59,417 nt of DNA from Pirellulales bacterium (lineage in GTDB: Bacteria; Planctomycetota; Planctomycetia; Pirellulales; Lacipirellulaceae): assembly GCA_020849945.1 (NCBI GenBank), contig JADZFK010000083.1, forward strand, positions 1-59,417, in the 5' to 3' direction. The position numbers and the translations under genes are program-made. The notes beneath the pieces are model-generated. The model ran no database searches, was not told the DNA's origin, and saw only the letters and a program-made list of their open reading frames with translations. Below, in pieces: positions 34,875 to 43,466 of the stretch. Every line of letters starts with the position of its first letter. The first letter of the stretch is position 1.

Positions 34875-36368
34875 TCATTGTTGCGGAATCGAAAAATAAG
34901 AAGCCGGTAATCGTTGCGAAAGTCTCGCCAAGTGCGTGAGTGGCGTAACATCGTCGTTTGTTGTGTCGCTGTGATTCGCGTCTGCGGCATCGAACGCGAC
35001 AGCGGCAATTCCGTACATGTAAGGGTCCTTGCGAACACGGTTCGCGCCGAGCGTGACAACACCCGGCTTCTTGATCGTTCGCACCCAAACCGCGAACTGG
35101 TGGTCGATGCTCTTGCCCGGGCCAACAGTCGTTTTGGCGGAGTGCCCCATCTCAGGCCACGGACCGAGATCCATTCCGACCTTATCCTTGGTCTTGCGAA
35201 AATCCCTCCGCAGCCATGCGGGCGGCTCTGACGTCGCGTCAAAGAACACATAGAGTTGTGCTGGCCGGCCCAGGGTAACTCGGATATCCACATCGGTCCG
35301 CATGTCGTCATCGCTAAATGTCTTAACGTAATCCGCGCCAATCAATTCGCGGGGCAACCCCTTTGGGGTGACGCCATTCCACTCATGCGCCGGTCGATCT
35401 GCATAAGCCAAGACATCCTCACCGAAGCCGCTGGGAACAATTTCGTAGAACTTCCTCGTCTCGGAGGTGCGAAGGTTGTCCCGCACATCGAGTATGACCG
35501 CGTCGGGCCGATCGGCGAGAACATTGCTCCCTCGCTGGAACGTAGCGTCCTTGCCGGTGACAATCGACATGATTCGGTCGAGATCGCCGGCTGATTCGAA
35601 CGTTACTCCCTCGCCTCGCCGCAATCGCTCTGCGGTGCGTTTGCCCGGTTGCTTCGTGGCGGCCGTTCGCTCCAGATCCACGGTCCCGTCAAACACAACC
35701 AACGAGGTCTTCTTATTGCCCGACGATGCCAGTGGAACCTCTAGTCCAAACTCCGTGCCCAAGTCCGTCACTTTTCCGTCGGGATATTCGACGACAAAGC
35801 CGCGGCCAGTCGCCTCGGTGACGCGAACACGAATCCGCCCTTGTTTCAACCGGGCGGTCATCGGATCGAGCATCTCCATTTCCGCCGGGCCTTCAAGAAC
35901 GAGGTGCCCCACGTTGGGCAAATCGAGGGTTGCCAGACCAGATTCAATCTTCAAAACGGACGATTTCAGCGGCCATTTGAGGGACACGGAATTCGCCAGG
36001 TCTTGTTTGCGGACAGGCCAGCGCGCGATTAACGCGATGGTAAGTACGCTTACCGCAATGGTCGCGGTGACCGTCCACATCGCGGTGGATCGAAATCTTT
36101 GCACTCCGCCGAATAGTGGCAATGCCGCATCCCCTGCCCGCAGCGACTCAGCCAATGGTTTTGCCGAATGCGGCGAAGCCTCCGCTTCCGTGCCGTGCCA
36201 CATGAGCCACGATTGCTCCTGAGCTAAGTGGACTAATTGCTGGCGAAGATGAGGACTTTCGATGATCCGCCGGTTGAACTCGGAGCGGCCCTCGTCGCCG
36301 ATCGGCTCATTCTCGGCCATGAGCCACAGCTCGATGAATTTGTCGTCAGGCCATTGTTGCTGGGTCAT
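34875..36368 (-). CDS. FecR-domain transmembrane regulator (probable anti-sigma)
   Basis: A 497-residue single-pass membrane protein. The cytoplasmic N-terminus (residues 1-90, MTQQQWPDDKFIELWLMAEN) is of the anti-sigma type. A membrane span lies at about 95-116, followed by a periplasmic FecR domain at about 165-225 (RIRVRVTEATGRGFVVEYPD; DLGTEFGLEV). The C-terminal half (LYVFFDATSEPPAWLRRDF) is a beta-rich domain often attached to FecR proteins in this phylum. The ATG at 36368 overlaps the sigma-factor stop by four bases, so the two are translationally coupled. It is expected to hold the sigma factor inactive until an envelope signal arrives. Confidence 0.88.
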   Translation of the reverse strand: MTQQQWPDDKFIELWLMAENEPIGDEGRSEFNRRIIESPHLRQQLVHLAQEQSWLMWHGTEAEASPHSAKPLAESLRAGDAALPLFGGVQRFRSTAMWTVTATIAVSVLTIALIARWPVRKQDLANSVSLKWPLKSSVLKIESGLATLDLPNVGHLVLEGPAEMEMLDPMTARLKQGRIRVRVTEATGRGFVVEYPDGKVTDLGTEFGLEVPLASSGNKKTSLVVFDGTVDLERTAATKQPGKRTAERLRRGEGVTFESAGDLDRIMSIVTGKDATFQRGSNVLADRPDAVILDVRDNLRTSETRKFYEIVPSGFGEDVLAYADRPAHEWNGVTPKGLPRELIGADYVKTFSDDDMRTDVDIRVTLGRPAQLYVFFDATSEPPAWLRRDFRKTKDKVGMDLGPWPEMGHSAKTTVGPGKSIDHQFAVWVRTIKKPGVVTLGANRVRKDPYMYGIAAVAFDAADANHSDTTNDDVTPLTHLARLSQRLPASYFSIPQQ

Positions 36369-36925
36369 CGCGAGGCCTCTTGCGATTTTTCTTGCGACAA
36401 GGTTCGCGAGATGCATTCCGAAAGCGCTCGATGAATTCTCGTTAGCGCCCGATAAACCGAATGGACGGAGCGCGACGTCTGTTCGGCAATCTGGTTAGGC
36501 GTCAGCCCCATGCGGTACCTGCGTTCGATAAGACGTCGGTCGGCCTTGGGTATTTTTTTCAAACACTCGGTGAGCGCATCTTCACGCTGCGAGGAGGTTT
36601 CGGTGGTCAGCAGCAGCGCGTCTCGCGCCAGCACTTGAAAAGCCTCGTCATCGAGCAACTGTCGGCGGCCGCGTCGCCGCCGGTAATCGAGAACTTCGTA
36701 ATACGCCACTTGGTACGCCCAGGCGCGAAAATTCGTGCCTGGCTGGTACGAAGTGAACTTTCGCCACAGCTCGACACTCGTTTCCTGAAAAATATCTTCC
36801 GCATCGCTGCGGTTGGGCGACAGAACGAGGATGAACCCGAAAATCTGCCGTGAATACCGGGAAAGCAACCGGGCGAACTCATCTCGGTCCACCGATTCAG
36901 CTCGTTCTTCCATCTCAACTCGCAT
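36365..36925 (-). CDS. ECF-type RNA polymerase sigma factor
   Basis: A 186-residue sigma factor with region 2 (RYSRQIFGFILVLSPNRSDA, then EDIFQETSVELWRKF) and a region 4 helix-turn-helix (LTPNQIAEQTSRSVHSVYRA). It resembles the Rhodopirellula/Verrucomicrobium group of ECF factors. It overlaps the FecR gene by four bases (ATGA type). It is the first gene of a leftward set of seven genes ending near 27267 and probably drives that set and itself. The start at ATG 36925 is followed by a second in-frame ATG at 36913 that could also serve. Confidence 0.93.
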   Translation of the reverse strand: MRVEMEERAESVDRDEFARLLSRYSRQIFGFILVLSPNRSDAEDIFQETSVELWRKFTSYQPGTNFRAWAYQVAYYEVLDYRRRRGRRQLLDDEAFQVLARDALLLTTETSSQREDALTECLKKIPKADRRLIERRYRMGLTPNQIAEQTSRSVHSVYRALTRIHRALSECISRTLSQEKSQEASR

Positions 36926-37756
36926 AGTTCAATAGGAGAAGTGAAGCGGCCGTTACTGTATTTGAAAGCGGGACACCGTTGGACCGTTGGTAAAACTTGG
37001 CCGCCAAACTTGTCGCCGAGCCGCAAAGCGCAAACAACCTCCCGTTGTGCTTCGACCTATTTCTGTTGTTTATAAGCGCTAGGGCGAATTGTCCACCGAC
37101 CCGACGCCAGCACGGTCCTTGCATGACAGCCACCTACCTTCCAATAGCATAACCGCCGCGAACCCCATTTTTTTGCGGCCTAGTGACTCCCCTGCGTAAC
37201 GTAACTAACGCTGCCACAAAGGGTTGCGATTTGTCGCCAGCGGTGCGCGCCTGCTTGCGACGACCGGGCGGTAACGCGGATGTTCGCCGGCTGCTCATTA
37301 CTGACACGGCTCTGACTACTTCACGGTGTCCAGGGAGGACGCAATCCCCGAATCTCTGCATCCGGAGAACTGCAACGTCGATATTCTGGCTGTTTGGCAT
37401 AGCAAGCGCTGCTGCCGCCCGATAGCGAGGCAACCACGAATCAACGGAAAACGTGCCTCGCCGGCAGCACTATCACATCACCGACAGCTCTGCAAAAGAA
37501 TGACCATGAAGTTCTCCTGGGGTGAATGGATTTGGAGATTTGGAATTTTTTGCTTGCAAGCCGGTGAATCGCGATGTAGAATGCGTACCAGCGATGCAAC
37601 AAGTGCATCCCTTTCTATTATTTTTCAAACGTCGGAGAGAGTTCTGAGCTAACCACCTGTGCGAATGAGTACGAGCGATCGAAATCTGTTTTCGTAGCGG
37701 AAGCCGTAAGTGGCTTATCGCGAATCGTTTTTACTCATTTTTCAAAGGGAAAGCTC
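36926..37756. other. 831-bp divergent regulatory gap
   Basis: It lies between the ECF sigma gene (leftward) and a PEP-CTERM gene (rightward). Several short frames cross it, none with protein character. The right part holds a sigma-70-like promoter (listed separately). The left part should hold the sigma-gene promoter, but no ECF-type motif pair could be fixed by eye. Confidence 0.45.
37554..37582 (+). promoter_or_regulatory. Sigma-70-type promoter of a PEP-CTERM gene
   Basis: TTGCAA (37554-37559) and TAGAAT (37577-37582) are separated by exactly 17 bases. This would start transcription near 37590 and give a leader of about 165 bases before the gene at 37757. Confidence 0.5.
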
Positions 37757-38476
37757 ATGAAATCCTCCGTATCTACGTTTGTTGTTTCCACGTTGCTCCT
37801 CGTTTCGTTTGCTGGTTCGTCGCTGGCTGCGCCGCTGGTTGGCTCGGGCATTCTGCCGTTCCCGGGTCCGACGGGCAATCCGGCACGAGATAATTACTTG
37901 GCGGCTGGCTCACCGGGGGGCCCGTTTACTGGCACGTGGCCCGGCGCTGGCCCGAACACGGCCGCAACGGCTTGGTGGGGCACGTTCCCTGTTACAGGCC
38001 CGATGCCGCACGGAAATACCGGTTTTACGGGCACCGCGGCGTATGATTTCACCCCTGGCGGCGGATATGCGCCGGGCGTGTTGCAGGTAGGCACCTATTT
38101 CTTCTTTGGCGACTTGGATAATGGTGCCGGCCAAAACGAATCGTTCCGGTTGCGTGCTTACGATACCTCCGCCAATCTCATCATGACGCCCTGGCTTGAA
38201 ATTCCTTTCGCCGCCTCGCCCGGTTCAACAGCAGTTCAAATGCCTAATTACAACTTCATTCCCGGCGGATACTTTTTTGACGGGAACTCAGTGCCGGGCA
38301 ATCCGAGTGTGGCTGTGTTCCTGAAGAACAATACGTTGATTGGCCGACTGGAAGTAACACGGACGAGTGACTTTGCGTCGTTTATGTTGGCGGCACCACC
38401 GGTTCCCGAACCCAGCTCACTTATGCTGCTTGTCGGCGGAGCACTGAGCTGCTTGGTCGGCCGGCGGAAACGGTAA
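37757..38476 (+). CDS. Secreted PEP-CTERM protein, hypothetical
   Basis: A 239-residue exported protein. Signal peptide MKSSVSTFVVSTLLLVSFAG is cleaved near SLAA; the mature part is rich in Gly/Pro/Phe and beta-prone, and the C-terminus is VPEPSSLMLLVGGALSCLVG followed by RRKR. There is no dockerin and no catalytic motif; it starts from ATG 37757 behind AAAGGGAAAG. It stands alone, with its own promoter upstream and a strong terminator hairpin downstream (38562-38605), so it is probably expressed on its own. Function unknown, presumably a surface or matrix protein. Confidence 0.85.
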   Translation: MKSSVSTFVVSTLLLVSFAGSSLAAPLVGSGILPFPGPTGNPARDNYLAAGSPGGPFTGTWPGAGPNTAATAWWGTFPVTGPMPHGNTGFTGTAAYDFTPGGGYAPGVLQVGTYFFFGDLDNGAGQNESFRLRAYDTSANLIMTPWLEIPFAASPGSTAVQMPNYNFIPGGYFFDGNSVPGNPSVAVFLKNNTLIGRLEVTRTSDFASFMLAAPPVPEPSSLMLLVGGALSCLVGRRKR

Positions 38477-38561
38477 CGGTAGTCTGCTTCACGTGGCAGG
38501 AAGCTGACGAAGCTTGATTGGCCAACGATGGCAGGAAGCTGGCCCCAACGATGATCGAAGC

Positions 38562-38605
38562 ACCGCCGCGCAAGTGGTTATGGCATCCCTTGCGCGGCGG
38601 TTTTG
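38562..38605 (+). terminator. Rho-independent terminator
   Basis: A perfect 13-bp stem, ACCGCCGCGCAAG (38562-38574) with CTTGCGCGGCGGT (38589-38601), a 14-base loop, then TTTTG. It lies 85 bases downstream of the PEP-CTERM gene and in the right orientation to end its transcript. Confidence 0.75.
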
Positions 38606-38651
38606 TATTTCCTCTGGCCGCTGTTTCTCGAAACGTATCTTGGAATCCCCC

Positions 38652-38710
38652 CTCTCACCGTGCGAGAAGGTCCCAAACCACTTCTCACCGTGCGAGAAGG
38701 TCCCAAACCA
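38652..38710. repeat. Tandem pair of 30-bp hairpin units
   Basis: Two adjacent copies of a ~30-base unit, each with the stem CTTCTC/GAGAAG around ACCGTGC and a TCCCAAACCA spacer. They lie between the PEP-CTERM terminator and the left copy of the hslU 3'-end duplication. Confidence 0.8.
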
Positions 38711-38728
38711 CTCTTGCATCACGTTCTT

Positions 38729-38804
38729 ACAAAATAAACTTGCTCTAATCCTCATCCTTGGAAACTTCTTCGAGTCGTTCTTGCACGTAGGCGGCGTTGA
38801 TTTC
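38729..38804 (-). pseudogene. Displaced copy of the hslU 3' end
   Basis: These 76 bases match the last codons and stop of hslU (40630-40705) at 73 positions. Read on the minus strand, the copy keeps EINAAYVQERLEEVSKDED but then carries TAG where hslU has TTG, so it is a mutated relic. Its distance from hslU equals the length of the intervening ATPase gene plus a short flank. Confidence 0.9.
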
Positions 38805-38878
38805 ACAGGTAGTGGGCAAGGATAGACTTGGAATAGGGATACCTTACTAATCCACGACGGCAGAATGTCATCGAAGTT

Positions 38879-40615
38879 TCACGTACTCGGCGTTGCTTCC
38901 TTCCACACTTCGACAATCGCATCAAGCTTTGCGGCGACTTCTGGTGAGATTTGGGATGGTGAAATCAGCCCTGCCAAAACATGGTAGTCGGACTTCCGAA
39001 ACGCAAGGGGCAACCCCAGCTTTTCGAAGTACCGCTTGAATAGCGGATCAAGGAATTCATCAGTTACCTTGAGATCATCAGACCACGGATCTGGATGGCC
39101 CAACGTTTGAAGAGCACCGCTTAACTCACGGATCGAATCAATCATCAATTGGCGTCGTCGGTCCGCCTCTGCCGCGCCAAACAAATCATCCGGCAAGTCG
39201 TATTTTGCGAAGGACAAAAGCACCTCCTCGGTGCAGATGTAGTTTTCAATCTCCTTTCGCGACCACATCAATTCTCGCAGAACACCACTTTCATCCAGGC
39301 CTCTTTCGATACGATCGAAGATAGCGATCCCCGGCAGGTCCGGTTTTGCCTCTCGCAATCCGTAGTAATGCTCTCGTGCTTTTTCTGGTAAGTTCGTCGC
39401 AACGTAGTGAACAAATGGCCTTGCTAACGCCTTCGACGCTTCATGCCGAAGTGATTCGGCAAGAGCTTGTAGAATTGCTAGATCACTCGGCCCCTCCAAA
39501 TATAACACCCATCCAGTTTGCTCAGCTTGGTAGTACTGATCCCACCCTAGGCTGTTTAGCGCTTTGCGTACTTGACTGCTCTTATTGTTAATCGTATGCG
39601 GTTTGCCGACGAACGCGACCACTGTGCTACGACCAACTGCTTCATTAAGCACAATTTCCGAATGACTCGCCGCGACGATTTGCGATCCCTGCTCTTCGGC
39701 TGTATTGGTTAATAGCTCAAACACTTGTCGTTGTCTAAGGATTTCCAAGTGTGCGTCGGGTTCATCCAGTAGCAAGACCGTTCCAGGGTGGGCATAAAGG
39801 TGAGATAGAAGTAGGAGAACCTGCTGAAGCCCTCTACCAGAACAGGACAAGTCTAGCTTTGTACCTCTCTCTTCATACTCAAGAATGATTTCACTACGCT
39901 CATTTATGTACGTTGGTTCTAGCAACCGAGCACCAAACAATTCATTGATCTGATCCGATATCGTTAGCCACTTGGAATCCGATGTACTTGAAATCTGGTA
40001 GCAGAGATTGCGAAGTACTTGGGCCGTTTGCCCTTGTCCAATCAAGAAATTGATCTCGCCGGTTTGCTTAATGAATTCACGATCCGCGAGCCCAGACATG
40101 GGAGGAAGGTAAGCAACCTGAACAGCGGTTGCTTCATCTGGAATATTGGAGTACTCTGCCTTGCCAACGAGGACGTCCTCGAATCCAGGTTTTCGCAATG
40201 GACGACACACAAATGATTCTTCATTCGTATAGTCGTACTCTAAGCCGCATGACCATTGGGTTCCCTTTGTCACTCCGTCCAAGATGATATCGATGCGAAC
40301 ATTTTTTGTTCTCTGTTTCCCATTTGTCTTCTCGCTATCGCGAACATGCAAATCACGCCAAAGCAAATTTGCCGTCGGAATAGGAATTGAAGACACATCT
40401 TTACGGTTGATCGCAACCCCAGGACGTTTGCTCGGCGAGTCCTTGCCACTGCGCTTGGTATTCCACTGCCTCATTCCGACATCCCAGAGCGCAATAGCCT
40501 GCAGGGCACTGGTCTTACCGGAATTGTTTGGACCTATCAGCACAACCGACTGTCCAAGTTCAATATCGACGTCGTCGAAACGCTTTAGATTGTGAATTCT
40601 TAATCGAGTCAGCAT
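38879..40615 (-). CDS. OLD-family ATP-dependent endonuclease (AAA ATPase + TOPRIM-like)
   Basis: A 578-residue protein with an ABC/SMC-like ATPase half and a TOPRIM-like half. Visible are Walker A GPNNSGKT (28-35), an ABC-signature-like LSCSGRGLQQ (257-265), Walker B VLLLDEPDAHLE (280-291) and an H-switch in AASHSE (315-320). The C-terminal half has VLYLEGPSDLAIL, with candidate catalytic E374, then GIAIFDRIE (D434) and RKEIENYI. This is the layout of OLD nucleases and of GajA in Gabija phage defence, but no UvrD-type partner is adjacent. It starts at ATG 40615, only 12 bases after the hslU stop, so it probably rides on the hslVU transcript. A defence role is inferred. Confidence 0.87.
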   Translation of the reverse strand: MLTRLRIHNLKRFDDVDIELGQSVVLIGPNNSGKTSALQAIALWDVGMRQWNTKRSGKDSPSKRPGVAINRKDVSSIPIPTANLLWRDLHVRDSEKTNGKQRTKNVRIDIILDGVTKGTQWSCGLEYDYTNEESFVCRPLRKPGFEDVLVGKAEYSNIPDEATAVQVAYLPPMSGLADREFIKQTGEINFLIGQGQTAQVLRNLCYQISSTSDSKWLTISDQINELFGARLLEPTYINERSEIILEYEERGTKLDLSCSGRGLQQVLLLLSHLYAHPGTVLLLDEPDAHLEILRQRQVFELLTNTAEEQGSQIVAASHSEIVLNEAVGRSTVVAFVGKPHTINNKSSQVRKALNSLGWDQYYQAEQTGWVLYLEGPSDLAILQALAESLRHEASKALARPFVHYVATNLPEKAREHYYGLREAKPDLPGIAIFDRIERGLDESGVLRELMWSRKEIENYICTEEVLLSFAKYDLPDDLFGAAEADRRRQLMIDSIRELSGALQTLGHPDPWSDDLKVTDEFLDPLFKRYFEKLGLPLAFRKSDYHVLAGLISPSQISPEVAAKLDAIVEVWKEATPST

Positions 40616-40627
40616 GGCAATAATATT

Positions 40628-41971
40628 CTACAGAATAAACTTGCTCAAATCCTCATCCTTGGAAACTTCTTCGAGCCGTTCTTGCACGTAGGCGGCGTTG
40701 ATTTCGACGCGGCCCATGTGCATGTCGGGGGCTTCGAAGCTGAGTTCTTCGAGCAGGCGTTCGAGGATCGTGTAGAGGCGGCGGGCGCCGATGTTCTGCG
40801 TTCGCTGGTTCACTTCGAAGGCGTAGCTGGCAAGGGCGTCGATCGCGTCGGGCGTGAAGACGACCTCGACCCCCTCGGTCTTCAACAGGGCCGTGTACTG
40901 CTTCGTCAAGGAGCTTTTGGGTTCCGTAAGAATGCGAACGAAATCCTCTTTCACAAGGTCGTTTAGTTCGACCCGGATCGGAAAACGGCCTTGCAACTCG
41001 GGCATCAGGTCGCTCGGTTTCGTCTTGTGAAACGCCCCGGCGGCGACGAACAGCACGTGGTCGGTGCGCACATAGCCGTAACGGGTGTTCACGACCGTGC
41101 CCTCGACGATCGGCAGCAGGTCGCGCTGTACGCCCTGGCGCGAAACGTCGGCCCCGCGGCCACCCTCGCTGGCCACGACCTTATCCATCTCATCGATGAA
41201 TATGATCCCCACGTTCTCAGCCAGCTCGACGGCTTGGGCGTTCACCTTGTCGGCGTTGATGAGTGCCTCGGTTTCCTGCTCCAACAACACCTTGCGGGCC
41301 TCGGCCACGGTAAGCTCGCGCCGTGAAACGTTCTTCGGAAGCACTTTTTCTAGCATGCCCTGAAAGTCGAACTCCATCATGTCGTTGCCGGGCCCCATGC
41401 CAGGAAGCACCATCGCGTGGGCCTTCTGCTCGATCGTGATCTCGACCGAACGCTGCTCCATTTCGCCCGCGGCCAGCATCTGCCGCATTTTTTCCCGTGT
41501 TCGTTCGAAGCGTTCGGGCGAATTGGGCGTGTCGACCCCCACCTCCAAGCTCGTGGGCTGCGGGGCCAACAGGTCGAGCAACCTTTCTTCAACGCGGCGA
41601 GCCGCCTCGGGCTTCACGCGTTCGAGTTCCTGCTCGCGCACGAGGCCGATCGCGTTCTCCACCAACTCGCGGACCATGCTTTCCACATCGCGGCCGTAGT
41701 AGCCGACCTCGGTGTACTTCGTGGCTTCCACCTTGATGAACGGTGCCCCGGTGAGCGTGGCAAGGCGGCGGGCGATCTCGGTCTTCCCCACGCCCGTCGG
41801 ACCGATCATCAGGATGTTTTTGGGGGCCACCTCATTTTTCATGTCGTCGGCCAACTGCTGACGACGCCAGCGGTTACGTATCGCAATCGCAACGGCCCGC
41901 TTCGCATCGTGCTGGCCGACTATGTGGCGATCGAGTTCGGAAACAATTTGGCGGGGTGTTAGTTCTTTCAC
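40628..41971 (-). CDS. hslU: ATP-dependent protease ATPase subunit HslU
   Basis: AAA+ unfoldase of 447 residues that feeds proteins to HslV. The start is GTG 41971 (VKELTPRQIVSELDRHIVGQ), which matches the family N-terminus; upstream in-frame codons are a dispersed ACCACAGAGGACACTGAGA repeat. Walker A is MIGPTGVGKTEIARRLA and Walker B IIFIDEMDKV; the sensor and arginine-finger regions (LPELQGRFPIRVELNDL) and the C-terminal tail (EDLSKFIL), which docks into HslV, are all present. It follows hslV with an unusually long 193-base gap filled by repeats. Its last 25 codons are duplicated at 38729-38804. Confidence 0.95.
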   Translation of the reverse strand: MKELTPRQIVSELDRHIVGQHDAKRAVAIAIRNRWRRQQLADDMKNEVAPKNILMIGPTGVGKTEIARRLATLTGAPFIKVEATKYTEVGYYGRDVESMVRELVENAIGLVREQELERVKPEAARRVEERLLDLLAPQPTSLEVGVDTPNSPERFERTREKMRQMLAAGEMEQRSVEITIEQKAHAMVLPGMGPGNDMMEFDFQGMLEKVLPKNVSRRELTVAEARKVLLEQETEALINADKVNAQAVELAENVGIIFIDEMDKVVASEGGRGADVSRQGVQRDLLPIVEGTVVNTRYGYVRTDHVLFVAAGAFHKTKPSDLMPELQGRFPIRVELNDLVKEDFVRILTEPKSSLTKQYTALLKTEGVEVVFTPDAIDALASYAFEVNQRTQNIGARRLYTILERLLEELSFEAPDMHMGRVEINAAYVQERLEEVSKDEDLSKFIL

Positions 41972-41984
41972 GGGTGGCTCTATT

Positions 41985-42130
41985 GTTTTCACCACAGAGG
42001 ACACTGAGAACACAGAGAAGAAGAGGAGCGATTGCACGGCGAAAATCGAAAATTAAAGATTCTCGCATCGGCAGTTCCAAATTGCGATTCTATTCTTTTG
42101 AATCTGTGTTCTCAGTGTCCTCTGTGATGA
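41985..42130. repeat. ACCACAGAGGACACTGAGAACACAGAG repeats between hslV and hslU
   Basis: Two copies in inverted orientation: about 41990-42022 (TTCACCACAGAGGACACTGA direction) and about 42103-42130 (TGTGTTCTCAGTGTCCTCTG direction). They can pair over about 27 bases. The same family recurs near 43475-43505, 43600-43635, 51415-51480, 53405-53440 and 54655-54690. Confidence 0.8.
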
Positions 42131-42164
42131 ATCTCTCTGTAGTGAATATCTTATATGGGAACAA

Positions 42165-42719
42165 TCACGAAGCGGGAAGTTCTTCGACAACGATGTTGCG
42201 GTTGGAGTAGACGCAGATGTCGGCGGCAATTTCGAGGGCCGCGCGAACGATTTCGACCGCGGTGAGGTTCGAGTGGGCGACGAGTGCTCGGGCGGCGGCC
42301 AGGGCGTAATTGCCGCCCGAACCGATGCCCAGGATGCCGTCGGTGGGTTGGATCACGTCGCCCGTGCCAGAAACTAGCAGCGTGTACTGCGAATCCACAA
42401 CGGCGATCATCGCCTCGAGGCGGCGAAGCGCGCGATCGGTCCGCCATTCCTTCGCAAGTTCGGTGGCCGCTCGCGGCATGTTGGCCGGGTAATCCTTGAG
42501 CTTCGCCTCGAACCGCTCGAGCAGGGCGAAGGCATCGGCGGCTCCGCCCGCGAAACCGGCCAAGACGCGCCCTTCGGCGAGTGGCCGAATCTTCAGCGCG
42601 TCCGACTTCATCACGGTGTTACCGAGGCTAACTTGCCCATCGCCGCCGATGGCCACCCGGCCCTTGTGCCGAACGGTGAGGATCGTCGTCGAACGAAAAC
42701 GCGGACGGTGTGTAGGCAT
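42165..42719 (-). CDS. hslV: ATP-dependent protease peptidase subunit HslV
   Basis: Threonine peptidase of 184 residues, the proteasome-related partner of HslU. The start is ATG 42719 ([20 protein letters not shown]). Processing before [20 protein letters not shown] would expose the catalytic Thr, leaving a propeptide of about ten residues. Other conserved features are [30 protein letters not shown], and the [20 protein letters not shown] strand-loop carrying the Na-binding and structural Gly residues. It is upstream of hslU on the same strand and divergent from the isochorismatase gene, with a 129-base promoter region between. Confidence 0.95.
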   Translation of the reverse strand: MPTHRPRFRSTTILTVRHKGRVAIGGDGQVSLGNTVMKSDALKIRPLAEGRVLAGFAGGAADAFALLERFEAKLKDYPANMPRAATELAKEWRTDRALRRLEAMIAVVDSQYTLLVSGTGDVIQPTDGILGIGSGGNYALAAARALVAHSNLTAVEIVRAALEIAADICVYSNRNIVVEELPAS

Positions 42720-42848
42720 GGGTTCCGAACGAACATGGTATCTAGGTAGTGAGTTTCGCCCCTCGTGGCCAAATGCGACCTGCCGAGTGACCCGGATTCC
42801 GTATTGTCTCCCATTGTCGGGCGGGCGAACAGGGGTTACGTTGGGCAC

Positions 42849-43466
42849 ATGAAACCTTCTCCTCCCGCAGCGGATACACCGCTGGCAGCTTGTTTGCCGC
42901 GAAGCCCCGAGCTGATGAATCGCGAAGACACGGCGCTGCTCGTGGTCGATGCGCAGCAGAAGCTGTTATCGCTCGTGCAGAATCGGGAGCGGGTCGTGTG
43001 GAACATCCGTCGATTGTTGGACGCCGCCCGGGCCTTGGGCGTGCCCTTCGCTGCGACCGACCAAAACCCTTCCCGCCTGGGGCCGATGCCCGAAGAACTG
43101 CAGCAGCGGGTCGGCCCCGCGCCGGCCAAGATGGATTTTAGCGCGGCCGCCTGCGGCGATATCTTCAATACCTGGGCCGCCCAGTGTCGAAGCCGTGTCG
43201 CCATTTGCGGCATCGAATCGCACGTGTGCATCTTGCAAACGGCACTCGACCTGGTAGCTGCGGGCTTCCAGGTTTATGTAGTCGCCGATGCCGTTTCAGC
43301 CCGGTCGGTCGTAGACCATGAAACCGCGTTAAGGCGTCTGGAGTCGGCCGGCGTTATCCTCATGACGACAGAAATGACAATGTTCGAATGGTGCCGCACC
43401 GCCGAGGCAGCCGAATTCAAGGTGATTAGTGCCCTGGCCAAAGAAAGTCCCCCGTCGGGCAGCTAG
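42849..43466 (+). CDS. Isochorismatase-family hydrolase
   Basis: A 205-residue cysteine hydrolase of the isochorismatase/nicotinamidase superfamily. The start is ATG 42849 ([18 protein letters not shown]). The catalytic Asp lies in [13 protein letters not shown], the Lys in APAKMDFSA, and the Cys in [19 protein letters not shown], matching the D-K-C triad and the YcaC/hydrolase subgroup. A cytoplasmic enzyme; the substrate cannot be read from the sequence. It is divergent from hslV and probably has its own promoter there. Confidence 0.88.
   Translation: MKPSPPAADTPLAACLPRSPELMNREDTALLVVDAQQKLLSLVQNRERVVWNIRRLLDAARALGVPFAATDQNPSRLGPMPEELQQRVGPAPAKMDFSAAACGDIFNTWAAQCRSRVAICGIESHVCILQTALDLVAAGFQVYVVADAVSARSVVDHETALRRLESAGVILMTTEMTMFEWCRTAEAAEFKVISALAKESPPSGS

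Larger units (their letters stand above)
38729..40705. mobile_element. Small gene island inserted at the hslU 3' end
   Basis: A 1.9-kb segment bounded by 76-bp direct repeats of the hslU 3' end (38729-38804 and 40630-40705, 73/76 identical). It contains one gene, an OLD-type ATPase/TOPRIM nuclease, whose base composition looks lower in GC than the flanking genes. hslU is kept intact at the right edge. No integrase or transposase lies inside, so the mode of entry is unknown: target-site-restoring integration, or homologous exchange with a related strain. Confidence 0.65.

Noticed and set aside
37183-37652. Short frames in the gap between the sigma factor and the PEP-CTERM gene
   Set aside because: They cross the probable promoter and have compositions rich in Arg/Cys/Ser typical of non-coding DNA.
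38652-38710. Tandem 30-bp units as a CRISPR array
   Set aside because: Only two adjacent units with no unique spacers and no cas genes; each unit is a small hairpin repeat.
38879-40615. Gabija (GajA) system
   Set aside because: The ATPase/TOPRIM layout fits, but no UvrD-like GajB is adjacent on either side, so only the broader OLD family is called.
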